A stretch of 7,758 nt of DNA from Campylobacteraceae bacterium (GTDB lineage: Bacteria; Campylobacterota; Campylobacteria; Campylobacterales; Sulfurovaceae): contig JALVXO010000225.1 of the NCBI GenBank assembly GCA_027022775.1, forward strand, positions 1 through 7,758, read 5' to 3'. The notes below the pieces were generated by a model that had not been told where the DNA came from, did not search any database, and worked only from the letters and a program-made list of their open reading frames with translations. Shown here piece by piece: positions 4,816-7,758 of the stretch (positions are counted from its first letter, which is position 1; every line of letters begins with the position of its first letter). The position numbers and the translations under genes were made by a program.

Positions 4816-4853
4816 TTGGGGAAATCTAACACTTCTCCCAGTATACAAATAAC
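4804..4853. repeat. 50-bp stem-loop with 18-bp arms
   Basis: The left arm 4804-4821 (GTTATTGGTATATTGGGG) and the right arm 4836-4853 are inverted repeats matching at 15 of 18 positions, separated by 14 bases. It lies between the convergent CoA-binding and LysM/3D genes, about 107 bp past the LysM/3D stop, and could act as a bidirectional transcript end. It lacks a clean flanking T-run. Confidence 0.6.
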
Positions 4854-4872
4854 AAATACACAAAAACCATGT

Positions 4873-4892
4873 ATTCCCGCTTAAGCCAGAAT
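4873..4892. repeat. Degenerate dRS3-like palindrome
   Basis: ATTCCCGCTTAAGCCAGAAT keeps the left half ATTCCCGC and the 20-bp spacing of the family but has CAGAAT in place of GGGAAT. Flanking CATG on both sides (4868-4871 and 4895-4898) extends the imperfect symmetry to about 31 bp. It is probably a decayed third copy. Confidence 0.5.
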
Positions 4893-4959
4893 AACATGAT
4901 ATGTTTTCTTTGCCGGTTTTTAGCTTTTGGAAAATTAAATCTATATTTTGGGTTAAATC

Positions 4960-6147
4960 TTACCAATATAGCACAATTCTTCTGCGCCCCCATTTTAGGG
5001 CTTTTCTTTTATTTGTTCCCATATAAATATCTATATGGTTTCTTAACCGTTTATTCATTTTATCACGCACTACATAATACCCTGGAAGCCCTAAAATTTT
5101 AACTTTTACACCATTTGTAAGCCCATACTTTTTAATTAAATCTGGTGAAACTGCAATAATTTTCATACCGGGCTTAAGACGGTTATTCCATGCAGCCAAA
5201 AAAGGCGTTTTATCTGTCTGGTTTCTGTGAGATGTATATGCAGTTGCAATTACCCTGATTTTTCTTTTAAACTTCAAAGAAGGAACTTTTCTAAACTTAA
5301 TATTTTTAACAATATCATACCGTTTAAATTTAGATTTAAACAGGCTTGGCTTTAAAACCAGTTTCTGCCCAACCTTAATATGGCTGCTTCTGCTTAATCT
5401 GTTTAACTCTCTTAATTTCACAATAGAAACATTAAGTTTTTTAGCAATTTTAATTAAGCTGTCCCCTTTTTTAACAATATAAAAACCTTTATTTAAAGTT
5501 GTTTTTATATTTTCTTGAATACTGTTTTTTAAAGGTATTTTTAAAATTTGCCCCACTTTAATAGAGCCGTTTTTTTCTAAACCGTTTAATTTAATTATTT
5601 TCATTTTGTCAACTGCCATCTGCTTGGCAATTTTAATTAAGCTGTCCCCTTTTTTTACGGTGTAAGAGACAATTTTAGAAAATTTTTGTCTTTTTTCTTT
5701 AGCTTTTGAGATATATTTCCCAGCTTCTAAACCGTTTGCTTTCTCTTCCTGTTTTGCATTTGTTTCTTTTTTATTTAAAATATTTTTAACTTTTTTAAAA
5801 TAGCTGCTTCTGTCAATAAGGGCTTGAAGCCCTGTATCACCGCTATACTGCTGGCTGTATCTCTCTCTTAAACTGTCTAAATAACTTAACTCTTCATTAA
5901 AAGATGCCTCATGATAAACCGCTTCTTCTTGGGGTTTTTTTTCTATGCTCTTAACCGCTACCCTGTTTTCTTTAATGTAACTTCTGTTTTCTGGAACTTT
6001 TGCTTTAATTAAATTTACATTTATATAAGGATCGCATCTGTTTTTATAACTAATGCCGTTTTGGCAAGGTACTTCAGCTTCCGCACTCAAAAATAAAATT
6101 TTACAAGCCAAAATAGAAAAAGAAATTTTTTTAATTTTCCTCTCCAT
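4960..6147 (-). CDS. LysM repeat and 3D-domain cell-wall protein (putative peptidoglycan hydrolase)
   Basis: This 395-residue protein starts with a basic N-terminus and a hydrophobic segment (8-20) ending near SAEAEV, a likely signal peptide, so it should act in the periplasm. A charged linker leads to two LysM peptidoglycan-binding domains (about 160-205 and 222-266, each with VKKGDSLIKIAK) and a C-terminal 3D domain (about 299-395: ATAYTS, VVRDKMNKR, HIDIYMG, KWGRRRIVLYW). 3D domains share the double-psi barrel of MltA/YuiC lytic transglycosylases. Two of the three name-giving aspartates are present (Asp362, Asp373); the first is replaced by Ser334 in AVSPDL. I believe this variant is common in proteobacterial members, but it makes catalysis less certain. 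The two LysM domains share an exact 29-bp DNA repeat. The gene starts 19 bp after thrC with AAGGAG upstream, so it is co-transcribed with thrC. Confidence 0.88.
   Translation of the reverse strand: MERKIKKISFSILACKILFLSAEAEVPCQNGISYKNRCDPYINVNLIKAKVPENRSYIKENRVAVKSIEKKPQEEAVYHEASFNEELSYLDSLRERYSQQYSGDTGLQALIDRSSYFKKVKNILNKKETNAKQEEKANGLEAGKYISKAKEKRQKFSKIVSYTVKKGDSLIKIAKQMAVDKMKIIKLNGLEKNGSIKVGQILKIPLKNSIQENIKTTLNKGFYIVKKGDSLIKIAKKLNVSIVKLRELNRLSRSSHIKVGQKLVLKPSLFKSKFKRYDIVKNIKFRKVPSLKFKRKIRVIATAYTSHRNQTDKTPFLAAWNNRLKPGMKIIAVSPDLIKKYGLTNGVKVKILGLPGYYVVRDKMNKRLRNHIDIYMGTNKRKALKWGRRRIVLYW
5444..5655 (-). repeat. Exact 29-bp direct repeat within the two LysM-coding segments
   Basis: Bases 5444-5472 and 5627-5655 are identical over 29 bp and encode the KKGDSLIKIA core of each LysM domain. 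They lie 183 bp (61 codons) apart in the same frame. Identity at synonymous sites points to recent duplication or gene conversion between the domains, since the surrounding LysM sequence has diverged. Confidence 0.8.
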
Positions 6148-6166
6148 CCCTCTCCTTTTTGATTAG

Positions 6167-7633
6167 TTATAAGAAGTCAATCATCTCCTGCATAATATCA
6201 TGTTTTTCTACAATTTTAACATGAATTGCTTTTTTTGTAAAAAGACTGGCGATTTTATCGGGTATTTTAGCATTAAATTGTGACGAAATCAAGTTTAATG
6301 CCATTTTGTCATTTTTTGCTTCTAACCCCAGAGCTTCCGCAATTGACGGGCTGAATTTTGTCCACTCTGCAGTAGAGTATGCTACCGTTGGTAACATTTT
6401 TTCTCTTTTTTCTCTATAAGCTTTAATGCAGGTTGCAGTGTGAGGATCCATTAAATATCCATCTTTTAAAAATTTGACAATTTCACCCATCGCCTCTTCA
6501 TCATCTGAATATACTGCTGCAAAATCAGACTGAATTTCTTTTAACTCATCTTGAGTTAATTCATAATACCCGTTTTTGTTAAGGGACTCCATCATCTCTT
6601 TTGTTCTTTGAGCGCCAAATTTATCAAACAAAACCCTCTCTACATTTGAACTTTTTAAAATATCCATTGCAGGAGATTTTGTTTTAATAAGTTCCCTGTC
6701 TCTTAAATCGTATCTTCCCTCTTCGATAAATTCGGTTAAAATATTATTGCTGTTTGATGCAATTAAAATTTTCTCAATAGGCACGCCCGCTTTTTTTACA
6801 TAATAAGCGCCCAGGGCATTGCCAAAGTTTCCGCTTGGAACAATAAGGTAAATTTTATCACCAATTTCAATTGCACCCTCTCTAGCCAGCGCCAAGTAAC
6901 TGTGAATATGGTAAACAGTCTGGAAAATAATACGCCCGAAATTTACAGAGTTTGCAGCAGAGAGTTTTATGCCTCTTTCGCTTAAAGTTTTGTTAAATTC
7001 ATCTGAAGCCAAAAGAGATTTAAGCGCCTCTTGAGTATCGTCAAAATTGCCTTTTACCCCAATAACTTTTAAATTGGGTGCATCTTCTGTTACCATTTGC
7101 AGGCGCTGAACATCGCTTGTTCCGCCATCTGGATAGAGGCAGCAAACTTTAATATTGGGTCTGTTTTTAAAAGTTTCCAGTGTAGCAGGGCCGGTATCGC
7201 CGCTTGTGGCTGCCATTATTAAATAGTTTTCGCCCCTTTTTTGCGCCAATTTAGAAAGAATCACGCCAAAAGGCTGAAGCGCCATATCTTTAAATGCGCG
7301 TGTAGGGCCGTGGTAGAGTTCGCTGATATAAAGGTCATCTTTAACCTTCACAACAGGCACCGGATTGTCTGGGTCATCAAACTCATCATATCTTGCAAGC
7401 GCTTCATCGATTAATTCATCTTCGATATCAATTTCAAAAGCTTTTAAAACATCTTTTGCAAGCTCTTTATAACTTGAATTAAGGTGCGCTTTTAAAAACT
7501 CTTCGCCAAAATCAGGCAGGCTTTTTGGGGAATAGAGCCCGCCAAAGCTAGCCATTGGGCTTAAAATAGCCTCTGAAAATGCAACCTCTTTGCTTTTTTT
7601 GCCGTCATTGCCGCGTGTCTCTATAAATTTCAT
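6167..7633 (-). CDS. thrC: Threonine synthase
   Basis: This 488-residue PLP enzyme converts O-phosphohomoserine to threonine, the last step of threonine biosynthesis, in the cytosol. It begins MKFIETRG and has the N-terminal FGGLYSPKSLP typical of the long (ThrC-2, E. coli/yeast-like) class. The cofactor motif ELYHGPTRAFKDMALQP holds PLP Lys115. The phosphate-binding ATSGDTGPA (142-150), NSVNFGRI and VPSGNFGNALGAYY follow in family order, and HTATCIKAY lies in the C-terminal part. The length is normal for this class and no disruption is seen. AGGA precedes the ATG by 6 bp. The gene follows argB after 41 bp that contain their own -10 box, and precedes the LysM/3D gene by 19 bp. It is adjacent to, but not in an operon with, the threonine-consuming ilvA. 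Confidence 0.96.
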   Translation of the reverse strand: MKFIETRGNDGKKSKEVAFSEAILSPMASFGGLYSPKSLPDFGEEFLKAHLNSSYKELAKDVLKAFEIDIEDELIDEALARYDEFDDPDNPVPVVKVKDDLYISELYHGPTRAFKDMALQPFGVILSKLAQKRGENYLIMAATSGDTGPATLETFKNRPNIKVCCLYPDGGTSDVQRLQMVTEDAPNLKVIGVKGNFDDTQEALKSLLASDEFNKTLSERGIKLSAANSVNFGRIIFQTVYHIHSYLALAREGAIEIGDKIYLIVPSGNFGNALGAYYVKKAGVPIEKILIASNSNNILTEFIEEGRYDLRDRELIKTKSPAMDILKSSNVERVLFDKFGAQRTKEMMESLNKNGYYELTQDELKEIQSDFAAVYSDDEEAMGEIVKFLKDGYLMDPHTATCIKAYREKREKMLPTVAYSTAEWTKFSPSIAEALGLEAKNDKMALNLISSQFNAKIPDKIASLFTKKAIHVKIVEKHDIMQEMIDFL

Positions 7634-7661
7634 TCTTTATCCTGCAAAAAATTTAAGCGAA

Positions 7662-7667
7662 ATTATA
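7662..7667 (-). promoter_or_regulatory. Extended -10 promoter upstream of thrC
   Basis: The minus strand reads TGA-TATAAT, a perfect -10 with the TG extension, in the 41-bp gap between argB and thrC. Transcription would start near 7655 and leave a leader of about 22 nt. The AT-rich upstream bases fit Campylobacterota sigma-70 promoters, which lack a strong -35. It suggests thrC and the LysM/3D gene can be transcribed independently of argB. Confidence 0.6.
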
Positions 7668-7674
7668 TCAAAAT

Positions 7675-7758
7675 TTATAAACCAATACAAGTGCCAACCC
7701 CGCTGCTGGTTAAAATCTCTAAAAGCAGCGAGTGTTCTTGCCGGCCGTCTATAATGTG
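7675..7758 (-). CDS. argB: C-terminal end of acetylglutamate kinase (partial)
   Basis: An open minus-strand frame enters from the right edge and ends with TAA at 7675-7677, encoding 27 residues. HIIDGRQEHSLLLEILTSSGVGT matches the closing segment of acetylglutamate kinase, where the family reads HIIDGRxxHxLLLEIxTxxGxGTxI. The enzyme phosphorylates N-acetylglutamate in arginine biosynthesis. Only the tail is inside the window, so length and active-site residues cannot be checked. It lies upstream of thrC in the same direction. Confidence 0.78.
   Translation of the reverse strand, partial: HIIDGRQEHSLLLEILTSSGVGTCIGL

Larger units (their letters stand above)
4611..4959. other. 349-bp gene-free stretch rich in palindromes
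   Basis: No convincing gene lies between the CoA-binding gene and the convergent LysM/3D gene. The stretch holds, in order, a family C palindrome (4647-4669), a hairpin with a T-rich flank (4694-4718), an intact dRS3-like palindrome (4757-4776), an octamer tandem repeat (4784-4815), a long stem-loop (4804-4853) and a degenerate dRS3-like palindrome (4873-4892). Both neighbouring genes transcribe into it, so it must contain the transcript ends for both. Confidence 0.8.

Noticed and set aside
4869..5102. Plus-strand frame of 77 codons with apparent hydrophobic stretches
   Set aside because: It is antisense to the conserved 3D domain of the LysM gene. The hydrophobic look comes from reverse-complementing Lys-rich codons.
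4960..6147. Loss of the first 3D-domain aspartate (Ser334) as a sign of a dead enzyme
   Set aside because: The AVSPDL form with VVRDKM and HIDIYMG looks like a coherent proteobacterial subfamily, so the change is noted but not treated as inactivation.

Overview
The window looks like chromosomal DNA of a member of the Campylobacterota (former Epsilonproteobacteria), probably an environmental sulfur- or hydrogen-oxidising type. The grounds are AT-rich, tightly packed housekeeping genes, TATAAT-type -10 boxes with little visible -35, a PpsA-like C-terminus followed by a histone-deacetylase-family gene, and an argB-thrC-LysM/3D gene string. The genus cannot be fixed from this sequence alone.

Layout, left to right. 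(1) 1-998, plus strand: the last 23 codons of a gene that looks like ppsA (PEP synthase), then a complete class II-like histone deacetylase homologue 2 bp downstream. (2) 995-1360, minus: a small lysine/glutamate-rich lipoprotein of unknown role. It diverges from thiS (1453-1653, plus) over a 92-bp gap with a symmetric -10 sequence. (3) 1650-2558, minus: a short two-domain Ppx/GppA phosphatase. Both convergent pairs in this stretch (deacetylase/lipoprotein and thiS/ppx) overlap tail to tail by 4 bp. (4) 2559-2902: a 344-bp gene-free stretch built of nested repeats. (5) 2903-4114, minus: ilvA, diverging from a CoA-binding protein gene (4179-4610, plus). (6) 4611-4959: a second gene-free, palindrome-rich stretch. 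(7) 4960-7758, minus: a LysM/3D-domain cell-wall protein, thrC, and the last 27 codons of argB, which reads argB-thrC-LysM/3D in the direction of transcription.

Metabolically, ThrC makes threonine and IlvA turns threonine into 2-oxobutanoate for isoleucine, so both ends of threonine use lie close together but on separate transcripts. ArgB (arginine), ThiS (thiamine sulfur transfer), PpsA (gluconeogenesis) and Ppx/GppA (polyphosphate/ppGpp) are ordinary housekeeping functions.

The unusual content is in the two intergenic stretches. At 2663-2815 there is what reads as a 153-bp non-autonomous, MITE-like insertion. It has 15-bp terminal inverted repeats (14/15) and a 4-bp GCTT direct repeat on each side. 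Removing it with one GCTT rebuilds a 20-bp ATTCC-type palindrome, an uninterrupted relative of which stands at 4757-4776. A second palindrome family, about 23 bp, sits just past the 3' end of both ilvA and the CoA-binding gene, in the same sense relative to each transcript. I see no defence system, CRISPR array, tRNA or rRNA gene.
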